A stretch of 64,000 nucleotides of DNA from Streptomyces minutiscleroticus (lineage in GTDB: Bacteria > Actinomycetota > Actinomycetes > Streptomycetales > Streptomycetaceae). Both the position numbers and the translations under genes were made by a program. This document shows positions 35,458 through 43,317 of the stretch, one piece after another (the first letter of the stretch is position 1; every line of letters starts with the position of its first letter). The stretch lies in assembly GCF_014650875.1 (NCBI RefSeq), contig NZ_BMVU01000026.1, positions 1 to 64,000 on the forward strand, given 5' to 3'. The notes beneath the pieces are model-generated. The model was not told the origin of the DNA, ran no database searches, and worked only from the letters and a program-made list of their open reading frames with translations.

Positions 35458-37209
35458 ATGGACTACTACGAACTCGGTTCCCACGGCCGTCCGGTGACGA
35501 CGGCGTCCCCCGAGGCCCAGAGGTGGTTCGACCGCGGCCTCGTGTGGTCGTACGCCTTCCACCACGAGGAGGCCGTGGCCTGCTTCGAGGCCGCCGCCGA
35601 GGCCGACCCCGACTGCGCCATGGCGTACTGGGGCATCGCCTACGCGCTGGGCCCCAACTACAACAAGCCCTGGGAGTCCTTCGACGCCGACGACCTGACG
35701 CGGACGGTGGAGCGCACCCACGCCGCGGTGGAGCTGGCGCACGAGAAGGCGGCCGGGGCCGCCACCGGGGTGGAGCGGGCGCTGATCGGGGCGCTGCGGG
35801 CCCGCTACCCGCAGGGGAAGGCGGTGGAGGACTGCTCGGTGTGGAACGGGCCCTACGCCGACAGCATGCGCGCCGTCCACGAACTCGCCCCCGACGACCT
35901 CGACGTCGCGGCCCTGTACGCCGACGCCCTGATGAACCTCACCCCGTGGCAGCTGTGGGACCCGCGGACGGGGGAGCCGGCCGCGGGCGCGCGCACGCCG
36001 CAGGCCAAGGCCGTGCTCGACCGGGCGGTGGCCACGGACGGCGGGAAGGTCCACCCGGGCGTCCTGCACCTGTACGTCCACCTGATGGAGATGTCCCCGA
36101 CGCCCGAGGCCGCGCTGCGGGTGGCCGACCGGCTGCGCGGCCTGGTGCCGGACGCGGGCCATCTGCAGCACATGCCCTCGCACCTGGACGTGCTGTGCGG
36201 CGACTACCGGCGGGTGGTGTCGGACAACAGCGCCGCCGTCGCCGCCGACGAGAAGTACCGCGCGCGCGAGGGGGCGCTGAACTTCTACACCCTGTACCGG
36301 TCGCACAACTACCACTTCAAGATCTACGGTGCGATGTTCCTCGGCCGCTCGGAGGTCGCCCTGGAGACCGCGGCCCGCCTGGAGGAGTCCATCCCGGAGG
36401 AACTGCTGCGCAGGCAGAGCCCGCCCATGGCCGACTGGCTGGAGGGCTTCCTCGCCATGCGGGTCCACGTGCTGATCCGCTTCGGCCGCTGGGACGACGT
36501 CCTCGCGCTGCCGCTGCCCGCGGACCCGCGGCTGTACTGCGTGACCACGGCGATGCTCCACTACGCCCGCGGCGTCGCGTTCTCCGCCATGGGACGGATC
36601 GCCGAGGCCGAGGCGGAACGCGAACGGTTCCGCACGGCGGCCGCCCTGGTCCCGGACACGCGCATGCTGTTCAACAACACCTGCTCCGACATCCTGGCCG
36701 TCGCCTCGGCGATGCTGGACGGCGAGCTGGAGTACCGCAGGGGCGACCACGACGCCGCGTTCGCCGCGCTGGAGCGGGCGGTCGCACTGGACGACGGCCT
36801 GCCCTACGACGAGCCGTGGGGGTGGATGCAGCCGACCCGGCACGCCTACGGAGCGCTGCTGCTGGAGCAGGGCCGCGTCGCGGAGGCCGAGGCGGTCTAC
36901 CGGGCGGACCTGGGACTGGACGACACACTGCCCCGCGCCTCCCAGCACCCCGGCAACGTCTGGTCCCTGCACGGGTTCCACGAGTGCCTCGTGCGCCTGG
37001 GCAGGACGGGGGAGGCGCGGATCGTGGAGCAGCAGCTGAGGATCGCCGCCGCGCTGGCCGACGTACCGGTCGGGGCGTCCTGCTTCTGCCGGACGGAGAC
37101 CTTCGCGGGCGACGCCCCCGAGGCCGCCGGACACCGTCCGTCCGCCGGGCACCGTCCGTCCACCGGGCACCGGCCGTCCACCGGCGGGGGCTGCTGCCCG
37201 GCGGACTGA
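35458..37209 (+). CDS. Tetratricopeptide-repeat protein of unknown function
   Basis: 583 residues, soluble. TPR-like helical pairs run through the protein, clearest at AQRWFDRGLVWSYAFHHEEAVACFEAAAEADP (residues 20-55), EVALETAARLEES, GVAFSAMGRIAEAEAERERF and GALLLEQGRVAEAEAVYRADL. The family is common in actinobacteria and often annotated only as TPR protein. The C-terminus is odd: ASCFCR, three tandem GHRPS(T/A) units and a closing GGGCCPAD, giving four cysteines in a short disordered tail. ATG 35458 follows GGAGAGGC. Neighbours give no functional hint. Confidence 0.8.
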   Translation: MDYYELGSHGRPVTTASPEAQRWFDRGLVWSYAFHHEEAVACFEAAAEADPDCAMAYWGIAYALGPNYNKPWESFDADDLTRTVERTHAAVELAHEKAAGAATGVERALIGALRARYPQGKAVEDCSVWNGPYADSMRAVHELAPDDLDVAALYADALMNLTPWQLWDPRTGEPAAGARTPQAKAVLDRAVATDGGKVHPGVLHLYVHLMEMSPTPEAALRVADRLRGLVPDAGHLQHMPSHLDVLCGDYRRVVSDNSAAVAADEKYRAREGALNFYTLYRSHNYHFKIYGAMFLGRSEVALETAARLEESIPEELLRRQSPPMADWLEGFLAMRVHVLIRFGRWDDVLALPLPADPRLYCVTTAMLHYARGVAFSAMGRIAEAEAERERFRTAAALVPDTRMLFNNTCSDILAVASAMLDGELEYRRGDHDAAFAALERAVALDDGLPYDEPWGWMQPTRHAYGALLLEQGRVAEAEAVYRADLGLDDTLPRASQHPGNVWSLHGFHECLVRLGRTGEARIVEQQLRIAAALADVPVGASCFCRTETFAGDAPEAAGHRPSAGHRPSTGHRPSTGGGCCPAD

Positions 37210-37285
37210 GGAGCCCGGGCGTCCGCGCTCCCGCGAGGACGGCGGAGCCCGGCCGTCCGCGGCGCGCAGGCCGGCCCCGGGCCCC

Positions 37286-37684
37286 TCACAGCGTCGACCG
37301 CAGCATCGACCTGCCCAGCGGCGTACAGGTGTGGATCATCGCGTTGCGGTGGCGGGCCGAGACGATGAGGCCCGCGTCGCGCAGGACCGTGGCGTGCTCG
37401 CTGGCCGACGAGCGGCTGACGCCGACCCTGCTGGCGAGTTCGCCGGTGGTGCCGCCCTCGGCGGCCGCGCGCAGGACGGCGGCGCGGTTCGGGCCGAGCA
37501 GGCGGGCCAGCGCGTTGTCCGGTGCGGGGGCGGTCGGGTCGGCGAACAGGACGGGGGACTGGACGACGGGGTACACCAGCGCCGGCGGCAGCTCGGGGTC
37601 GATGAGGGTCACCGGGGTGCGGTGGCAGAAGACGGAGGGCACCAGGAGCAGTCCGCGGCCGCCGAGGCGCAGGAGGTACTGGAC
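37286..37684 (-). pseudogene. 5'-truncated remnant of an ArsR/DUF5937 regulator
   Basis: The frame encodes only the last third of a DUF5937/ArsR protein: LGGRGLLLVPSVFCHRTPV...LVYPVVQSPVLFADP, then a winged helix (ELASRVGVSRSSASEHATVLRDAGLIVSARHRNAMIH). It lines up with the C-terminal part of the intact 331-residue paralogue at 30784-31779. The homology starts at about 37684; the frame stays open upstream but has no start codon and turns into GGGTGAGCG-type simple repeats (37696-37760), the likely deletion end point. A 118-residue product from GTG 37642 could still be made and bind DNA. Confidence 0.7.
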
Positions 37685-37795
37685 GCGGCCGACGGGTGAG
37701 CGGGTGAGGCGGGCACACGGGTGAGCGGACGCACGGGTGAGTGGGTGAGCGGGGGCGGGGCGGGCGCGTGCCGCCCCGGGCCGGGCGCACGTGGC

Positions 37796-38326
37796 TCACG
37801 CCGGGGAGAGGAGCCTGGTGGTGCGGGTCCGCGAGTCGTAGGTGCGGGCGGCGGTGAAGCGGCCGTGCACCGGTCCGCGCAGGTCCGGGGGGAACACCTC
37901 CTCGTCCGGCAGGTCCCATGCCGGTGCGCGGCTGCGGCCGAGGGTGATGTGCGGGTGCCAACGACCGGGCAGCAGCAGCGGGTTGGACGGCTCGCAGCCG
38001 GCGGCGAGGAGCGTCTCGTGGACGGCGGTGTGCAGGTCGAGGAGTTCGGCCACGGGCCGGACGTACCAGGCCAGCACCTGCGTACGGCCGGAGAAGCGGA
38101 CGAGTCCGTCGAGGACGGCGGGGCGGTCCGGGCGGTCCAGGTGCGTCCGCAGGGCCTGCGCCGCCGACGGGGTCAGCGAGTCCACTGAGGCCAGTGTCAG
38201 GTGCGGCCGGTTCGTCGGGTGGGTGTGGTTCCGCTGGCTGGGCCGCCCCCGCGCGGCCAGGTGGTCCCACACGCGGAGCACCTGGCCCTCCGTGTCCTCG
38301 TCCAGAAGCAGTTCGACTGTGTCCAT
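37796..38326 (-). CDS. 2H phosphoesterase/2'-5' RNA ligase-family protein
   Basis: 176 residues. Two H-x-T-x motifs, HLTL (about residue 43) and HITL (about residue 127), are the paired catalytic histidines of the 2H phosphoesterase superfamily, which acts on 2',3'-cyclic or 2'-5' phosphodiester bonds in RNA or small nucleotides. Length agrees with the LigT/ThpR group. ATG 38326 is used; the ribosome site is weak (GGGTG) and a GTG nine bases upstream is possible. The physiological substrate in bacteria is unknown. It is a single gene next to the ArsR remnant. Confidence 0.82.
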   Translation of the reverse strand: MDTVELLLDEDTEGQVLRVWDHLAARGRPSQRNHTHPTNRPHLTLASVDSLTPSAAQALRTHLDRPDRPAVLDGLVRFSGRTQVLAWYVRPVAELLDLHTAVHETLLAAGCEPSNPLLLPGRWHPHITLGRSRAPAWDLPDEEVFPPDLRGPVHGRFTAARTYDSRTRTTRLLSPA

Positions 38327-38610
38327 CGCCCGCACCCTAGCGAGCGCGTGCCCGGTCGCGGCGGTACGAGGGCGGGGTGTCCCCGAGGCCGGCGTCGGCG
38401 GAGCGGCGGCGACCGGACGGCCGGAGGGTCGGGAGGGCCGGAGAGCCGGAGGGCCGGAGAGCCTGGAGGGGGTGAAGAGAGGCGAGTGGGTGGAGGGGAG
38501 GGCGAAGAGAACGAGGGGCGCGCTCTCCGGCGTCCGCCGTACAACCCCTGAGCGGCTGGGGAGTCTTCCTTGCAGGGGATGTCACGGGGTGCCGTGGGGG
38601 TGCGACGGAC

Positions 38611-39897
38611 ATGGGGGCGGAACACCAGATCGCTTTCTTCCTGCGGGAGTTGGCGGCACCGGAGCCGCAGCGGCGCGCGGCGGCGGTCAAGGGACTGGGG
38701 CGTACCGGCCGGCCCGAGCACGCCGGTGTGCTCGTCGCGGTGGCGGACGACCGGGCGCCCGAGGTGCGCGCGGCCGCGGCCCTCGGCCTCGGCCGGCTCG
38801 GGGTGCCGGAGGCGGGCGCCGAGGTGCTGCCGGTCCTGATGGGGGACGCGGACGCGGGGGTGCGGCGCCGGGCCTCGCTCGCCGCGGTCCGACTGGGCCT
38901 GGCGGGCCCGGCGGTCACGGAGGCTTTCGCCCGGCTGCTCCGCGACCCGGACCACCACCTGCGGAACAACGCCCTGGCGGGTCTGGACGCGCTCGGTGCC
39001 CCCGGTGACGCCGGGGCTCTGGTACGGCTGCTCGACGATCCGGACGACGCGGTCCGCGGCCGGGCCCGGCGCCTGGTGTACCGGTTCAAGGACGACCCGG
39101 CCGTCCAGGAGGACCTGATCGGCAAGGTGGGACAGAGCACGGGCGCCGCCTTCGTGGAGATCCTGCATCTGCTGCCGGGCCCTCGCGTGGAGCGGCTGCT
39201 GGACTCCCTGCTCCCGAAGGTGCGGGCCCCCTCTCCCCAGGTGCGGATCGCGACGGCGCGGCAGCTGTCGCGCCTGCGGCGCCCGGAGGTCACGGACGCG
39301 CTGGTGGCCGCCCTGGAGGACGAGCGGGACGCGCAGGCGGCGGCGGAACTGCTGGAAGCGCTCACGGGACGCGGGGACCGGCGGGTGACCGAGCCGGCGG
39401 AGCGGTGGCTGCGCGACCCCGTGGCCGGCCTGCCCGCCGTGCGGGCCCTGAGCGACCTGGGCACCGGAGCCGCCGTCGACCACCTCCGCTGGGCCTTCGC
39501 CGATCCGGAGGCGCCCGGTCCGGTCCGGGCGGCCGCCGCCACGGCCGTGGGCGAACTGGGGGGATTCAGCGCCGTGTGGATGCTGCTCCCGTTCCTGGAC
39601 GACCCCGACGCCGGCGTGCGCACGGGTGTCGTCGACGGTCTGGGCGCCCTGGTCCGCGACGGGCTCCGCCCGTGGGAACGCCGTCCCGTGGCCTGGGCCC
39701 TGATCGCCGTCCTGAGGACCGGAAGGGCCCCGGTCCCGCACGTCCGCGACGCGCTCGACGGCCTTCCTGAGGCACTGCCCGGCCTGCGGCGCCTGGCGGA
39801 CGGAACGGCATCGGGCTCCCCGCGTGCGCGGCGAGCCGCGGCGGAGGTGCTGGAGTCCCTGACGGCCGATCACCACGACCGGCCCCGCCGGTCATGA
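38611..39897 (+). CDS. HEAT-repeat protein
   Basis: 428 residues built of HEAT repeats: PQRRAAAVKGLGRTGRPEHAGVLVAVADDRAPEVRAAAALGLGRLG, then DADAGVRRRASLAAVRLG, DHHLRNNALAGLDALG and so on through at least eight units. HEAT solenoids are scaffolds for protein contact, and similar bacterial proteins include phycobilin-lyase-like and sensor-associated forms. No signal peptide or membrane helix. The ribosome site before ATG 38611 is poor. A tandem repeat and a strong terminator follow. Role unknown. Confidence 0.78.
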   Translation: MGAEHQIAFFLRELAAPEPQRRAAAVKGLGRTGRPEHAGVLVAVADDRAPEVRAAAALGLGRLGVPEAGAEVLPVLMGDADAGVRRRASLAAVRLGLAGPAVTEAFARLLRDPDHHLRNNALAGLDALGAPGDAGALVRLLDDPDDAVRGRARRLVYRFKDDPAVQEDLIGKVGQSTGAAFVEILHLLPGPRVERLLDSLLPKVRAPSPQVRIATARQLSRLRRPEVTDALVAALEDERDAQAAAELLEALTGRGDRRVTEPAERWLRDPVAGLPAVRALSDLGTGAAVDHLRWAFADPEAPGPVRAAAATAVGELGGFSAVWMLLPFLDDPDAGVRTGVVDGLGALVRDGLRPWERRPVAWALIAVLRTGRAPVPHVRDALDGLPEALPGLRRLADGTASGSPRARRAAAEVLESLTADHHDRPRRS

Positions 39898-39950
39898 GAC
39901 CGTCGCCGGTCATGGGACCGTCGCCGGCCGTGGGAATGTCGTCGGCCGCG
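39893..39950. repeat. Short tandem repeat after the HEAT gene
   Basis: About three degenerate copies of an 18-bp unit (TCATGRGACCGTCGCCGG type) starting inside the HEAT gene stop codon (TCATGA). The arrangement resembles the duplicated stop region of osdR. Confidence 0.6.
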
Positions 39951-40046
39951 GCAGTTGGTGTGTCCCGCGTACCGCGTGAACCTCGTCATCACGCGAGCAC
40001 TCGATGCCAACAGTGTGATCGCCACGGTGGCCCGGGCCGCGGAAAG

Positions 40047-40095
40047 CCCTGGCAGGGCCTGCTGATCGGGTCCTGCTGATCAGGCCCTGCCAGGG
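40047..40095. terminator. Bidirectional terminator between HEAT and TM2 genes
   Basis: Perfect 15-bp stem (40047-40061 with 40081-40095, CCCTGGCAGGGCCTG arm) with a 19-nt loop, between convergent genes. Confidence 0.75.
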
Positions 40096-40187
40096 AACAA
40101 GGGGACACGGCGGCGGGAACGGTCCGACGGGCGACCGGCCCGCTGCGGGCCCTTGCCCGCGATGGTTCCCGCCGTGCCGTGCCGCGG

Positions 40188-40451
40188 TCAGCCGCGCAGG
40201 ACGCGGCCGTGCTTGTCGGTGCGGTCGTTGCTGACGAGGAAGATGATTCCGTCGATCAGCGCCCAGATGCCCAGGCCACCGCAGGTGAGCAGCTGCGCGA
40301 TGCCGACGCCGACGGAGCCGACGTAGAAGCGGCCGATGCCGAGGCCGCCCAGGAAGATCTGCAGGATGCCTGCGACGATCTTGGACTTGTCGGAGTACGG
40401 GCGGCCCTGCGGGTCGACACCGTAGGGGGCCTGCGGGGTGGGGACGGTCAT
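40188..40451 (-). CDS. TM2-domain membrane protein
   Basis: 87 residues from ATG 40451 (AGGAG eight bases upstream). A Pro-rich start (VPTPQAPYGVDPQGRPYSDKSK) leads to two membrane helices with the TM2 pattern: KIVAGILQIFLGGLGIGRFYVGSVGVGIAQLLTCGGLGIWALIDGIIFL. TM2 proteins are small two-helix membrane proteins with a conserved D/GRFY turn; function in bacteria is not established. It is a near copy of the C-terminal domain of the TM2 protein at 41212-41727. Confidence 0.85.
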   Translation of the reverse strand: MTVPTPQAPYGVDPQGRPYSDKSKIVAGILQIFLGGLGIGRFYVGSVGVGIAQLLTCGGLGIWALIDGIIFLVSNDRTDKHGRVLRG

Positions 40452-40790
40452 GGAAGGTGCTCCTGAGGTCACACTGAGAACGGAGAAAAGCGGAACCCCG
40501 ACGCGGGGTACTCCGAGGTGCGCGTGTGCGCGCAGGAGGGAGCTTCCGCGAAGATCCCTCGTCGCCGTTCCCCCCTGTGAGCCGTGATTCTAGGGAGGCT
40601 TGTGCAACAGGTGAGAGAGTCCGTGATCTATCGTGCCTATTCCGTGATCGAATCCGGACAATGGCCGGACGCGGCCGTCGCGTCGGCCCGGTCGGCCCGC
40701 TCGGTGGGCCGACCGAGCCGACCAGGCCGACCGGGTGGGCGGGCCGATCGGGTGGGCGGGCCGACCGGGTGGGCCGGCAGGGCGGGCCCG
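40452..40790 (-). other. 339-bp gap with possible TM2 promoter
   Basis: No gene seen. TAGAAT on the minus strand at 40587-40592 matches a -10 box for the TM2 gene (start point about 130 nt before its ATG); no matching -35 is obvious. CCGTGAT(C/T) occurs three times at 40582, 40621 and 40642. Short CCGACCGGGTGGGCGGG-type repeats fill 40720-40780. Confidence 0.35.
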
Positions 40791-41219
40791 CTAGACGAGA
40801 TTGCGCAGTACGGTCCACACCACGGCGGTCCCCAGGATCGCGGCCTGCGCCCGGGAACCCGGCCGGGGCCGCCAGCGCCGGCCGCGCAGTCCCTCCACCG
40901 CCCAGCGGCCCAGCAGGGCGAGCGCGAACGGCGAGGCGAGCAGCAGCATCCTGTTGTCCAGCCAGGCCTGGGCGAAGTGCCCGTGCATCAGGTCGTACAC
41001 CATGCGGGTGCCGCCGCAGGCGGGGCAGAGCAGACCGGTGACGAACCGGAACGGGCACTGCGGCAGCAGGTGGCCCGGCTCGTGCGGGTCGGTGACGTAG
41101 AGGTAGGCGCAGCCGGCCGCACCGGCGACGAGCACCGCGAGCGGCGCCGCGGCCGGGTGCCGCGGCGACAGCCGCCGTCGCCGCCGGGCGGGCCCGGGCG
41201 CGTCCGCTGCGTCAGCCAC
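40791..41219 (-). CDS. DUF2752 membrane protein
   Basis: 142 residues from GTG 41219. It has three membrane helices and the family signature LLCPACGGTRMVYDLMHG (C-P-x-C-G-x-T-R), which in DUF2752 proteins places two cysteines beside a membrane helix. The start overlaps the upstream TM2 gene by 8 bp (stop of TM2 at 41212-41214), so the two are translationally coupled. The TM2-DUF2752 pairing is common in Streptomyces and suggests a shared membrane complex; function unknown. Confidence 0.83.
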   Translation of the reverse strand: MADAADAPGPARRRRRLSPRHPAAAPLAVLVAGAAGCAYLYVTDPHEPGHLLPQCPFRFVTGLLCPACGGTRMVYDLMHGHFAQAWLDNRMLLLASPFALALLGRWAVEGLRGRRWRPRPGSRAQAAILGTAVVWTVLRNLV

Positions 41220-41727
41220 GCAGGATCCGCCCCTGGGCGTCGGTCTGGTCACTGCCGGTCAGGAGGACGATCCCGTCGATCAGCGCCCATATGCCGAACC
41301 CGCCGCAGGTGAAGAGCTGAGCCAGGCCGAGGCCGACGTTGCCGACGTAGAAGCGTCCGATGCCGAAAGAGCCGAGCACGAGCTGGAGCACGCCCGCGAC
41401 GATCTTCGACTTCTCGGAGTACGGACGGCCGAAGCGGTCGTACCCGTAGGGGGCGTGGGGGTCTCCGGTGTAGGTGCCGGGCGGGAAGGCGTAACCGCCC
41501 TGGGGGTACCCCTGCGGATGGCCCTGCTGCGGGTAGCCGTAGGGGCCCGCCTGTTCGCCCGCGTAGGGCCCGGCCTGCCCGCCTGCGTACGGTCCGCCTG
41601 CGTACGGTCCGCCTGCGTACGGTCCGTCCGCGTACGGTCCGGGGCCCGGGTTCGGGTACCCGTAGCCGGCCTGGGGCGGCTGCGGGGGCTGCGGCGGCTG
41701 GTTCGGCTGCTGCGGGTGCTCGGACAC
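41212..41727 (-). CDS. TM2-domain protein with Gly/Pro/Tyr-repeat N-terminus
   Basis: 171 residues from GTG 41727 (GGGAG upstream). The N-terminal 90 residues are low-complexity: QPPQPPQPPQ, then GPYA(D/G)G repeated four times and GPYAGEQAGPYG, encoded by 15-bp tandem repeats (about 41560-41640). The C-terminal half is a TM2 domain (EKSKIVAGVLQLVLGSFGIGRFYVGNVG...). Pro/Gly/Tyr-rich cytosolic tails are common in actinobacterial membrane proteins and may mediate self-association. First gene of an overlapping pair with DUF2752; the single-domain TM2 gene further downstream is a relative. Confidence 0.84.
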   Translation of the reverse strand: MSEHPQQPNQPPQPPQPPQAGYGYPNPGPGPYADGPYAGGPYAGGPYAGGQAGPYAGEQAGPYGYPQQGHPQGYPQGGYAFPPGTYTGDPHAPYGYDRFGRPYSEKSKIVAGVLQLVLGSFGIGRFYVGNVGLGLAQLFTCGGFGIWALIDGIVLLTGSDQTDAQGRILRG

Positions 41728-42149
41728 GCTGGGTACTCCCGGGGACAGTGGGTGAAGAGCCAAATGGGTAACACATGGAGTGAGGATCAGGCCATCTCGC
41801 GGGAGCGCGAGAGGCGCCGAGAGGCCGGCCCCGGGCCGGTCGGTGCCACCTCGGCCGCGTGCCCGGCCCGCCCGCACCATGTGCCCCTGACCATGTGTGC
41901 CTGACCATGTGCCCCTGACCATGTGTGCCTGATCGTGCGCGTCTGACCGTGTGTGCGGCCCCTTCCGCCCCTGTGTCCCTGACAGTGTGTCCGCTGCGCT
42001 CCGCACCGAGCGGCGCCGACCGTACAAGGAGTACGAACTCCTCCGCGGCCGGTCCCGGAAGGACCCGGCGTACGGACCTCGGCCGCCGCCGGGCCCTCGT
42101 AGGATGAGCCGTCCTCGCGTGGGGGAACGACATAGGAGGTGATGCGCGG
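41728..42149. repeat. 422-bp gap with 15-bp tandem repeat
   Basis: No gene seen between the TM2 gene and the divergent PIG-L gene. At 41876-41955 there are about five copies of a 15-bp unit (CTGACCATGTGTGCC/CTGACCATGTGCCCC type). A strong ribosome site AGGAGGTGAT at 42134-42143 belongs to the PIG-L gene. Confidence 0.65.
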
Positions 42150-42908
42150 ATGCCGGTGCCGAGTCTGCTCGCGGTGTTCGCGCACCCGGACGACGAGTCG
42201 CTGTCGGCGGGCGGGGTGCTCGCCCGGCACGCGGCCGGAGGCGCCCGGACCGCGGTCGTCACCACGACCTGGGCCGAGGGCACGCAGCGCGCCGGGGAAC
42301 TGGCCGAGGCGCTGCGCATCCTCGGCGCCGGCGAGCCGCGTCTGCTCGGCTACGCCGACGCCCGGGTCCCGTGGTCGGCGCCGGGCGGCCCGCGATGGTG
42401 TGACGTGCCGGTCGACGAGGCGGTGGGACGGCTGGTGGCGCACCTGCGACGGTTCCGTCCGGAGATCGTCGTCACCCACGACGCCTACGGCGGCCTGACC
42501 GGTCACCCCGACCATGTGCACACCCATCGGGCGACCGTGCTGGCCGTCGAGGCGGCCGGGCTCGAACGGCTCTTCCCGGAGGCCGGTGACCCGTGGCAGC
42601 CGAGCGCCCTCTACCTGGCCACCCACCCGCATTCGGCGGTGCCGGCGCTGAGGGAGGTGGCCCGTGCGGGCAAGGCGCTCAACACCGTCGCGGACGAGCG
42701 TGTCACCGCGACCGTGGACGTCGGTCCCTGGCTGGAGCGGAAGTGGGCCGCCGTGCTGGCACACCGCACCGAGGCGGCACGGGGCGCAGCGCCGGGCCTG
42801 CTGGCCGGCATGCCACCGGCCGAGCGGGAGCGCTTCCTCGCCACCGAGTGGTACATCCGCCATGACACCGTCTCCCGGGCGCCGGCACTCACGGAGCTGA
42901 CGGCCTGA
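42150..42908 (+). CDS. PIG-L-family (GlcNAc deacetylase-like) zinc hydrolase
   Basis: 252 residues. The LLAVFAHPDDESLSAGGVLA motif (A-H-P-D-D-E) and the downstream GHPDHVHTHRATV supply the zinc ligands of the LmbE/PIG-L fold; members remove acetyl or related groups from N-acetylglucosaminyl conjugates, such as mycothiol biosynthesis and conjugate amidases (MshB, Mca) or secondary metabolites. Length (252 versus about 290 for MshB/Mca) and lack of their flanking blocks argue for a different substrate. ATG 42150 follows a near-complete anti-16S match. The neighbouring gene on the other strand is a GNAT remnant. Confidence 0.83.
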   Translation: MPVPSLLAVFAHPDDESLSAGGVLARHAAGGARTAVVTTTWAEGTQRAGELAEALRILGAGEPRLLGYADARVPWSAPGGPRWCDVPVDEAVGRLVAHLRRFRPEIVVTHDAYGGLTGHPDHVHTHRATVLAVEAAGLERLFPEAGDPWQPSALYLATHPHSAVPALREVARAGKALNTVADERVTATVDVGPWLERKWAAVLAHRTEAARGAAPGLLAGMPPAERERFLATEWYIRHDTVSRAPALTELTA

Positions 42909-43002
42909 CAACGTGAACACACCGAGTGGTCCACCGGGTCGGCGCCGGGCCCACGGCGCCTGCCATGTGCGGGTGAGGTCACGGGCGCGGGCGCGGTCCC
43001 GA

Positions 43003-43276
43003 TCAAAGGTGCCGTCGAAGACGCACACCTGGACGGCCTTCGACACTGATGTCCTCCACGACGGTGAACCCGTCGCGCCGGAGCACCGTCATCGACGCCA
43101 TGTTGTCCTCGGTGGCCCGCGGTGGTCCGCGCGGCGAGCGCGGTGGGACGGTACGTGTCGACGGCCGACCGGCGCACTTCCCCGACCCCGACCAGGCCGC
43201 GGTCCGCGGCGAACAGGAGCAGCAGGTCCGACGGGACGGCGGGCCGGTGGAACGCGGGGTACGGGCGGGCGCTCAT
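43003..43276 (-). pseudogene. Frameshifted remnant of a GNAT acetyltransferase
   Basis: From ATG 43276 the frame reads MSARPYPAFHRPAVPSD...DTYRPTALAARTTA; one base shift later it continues ATEDNMASMTVLRRDGFTVVEDISVEG to a stop at 43003. The second part is the C-terminal acetyl-CoA-side block of GNAT enzymes (E-D-N-x-A-S-x-x-V-L-x-R-x-G-F). Total length (274 bp, one more than a multiple of three) fits a single frameshift, and the missing central beta-strands indicate an internal deletion as well. Probably non-functional. Confidence 0.6.
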
Positions 43277-43317
43277 ACTGGTCGACTGTTCACCGATCAC
43301 CCTGGAGTTGTCTTCCC

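Noticed and set aside
42611..43300. 229-codon minus-strand gene over the PIG-L 3' end
   Set aside because: Only its first 53 residues look like protein; it becomes antisense to the PIG-L gene after a frameshift, so it is treated as the GNAT remnant 43003-43276.
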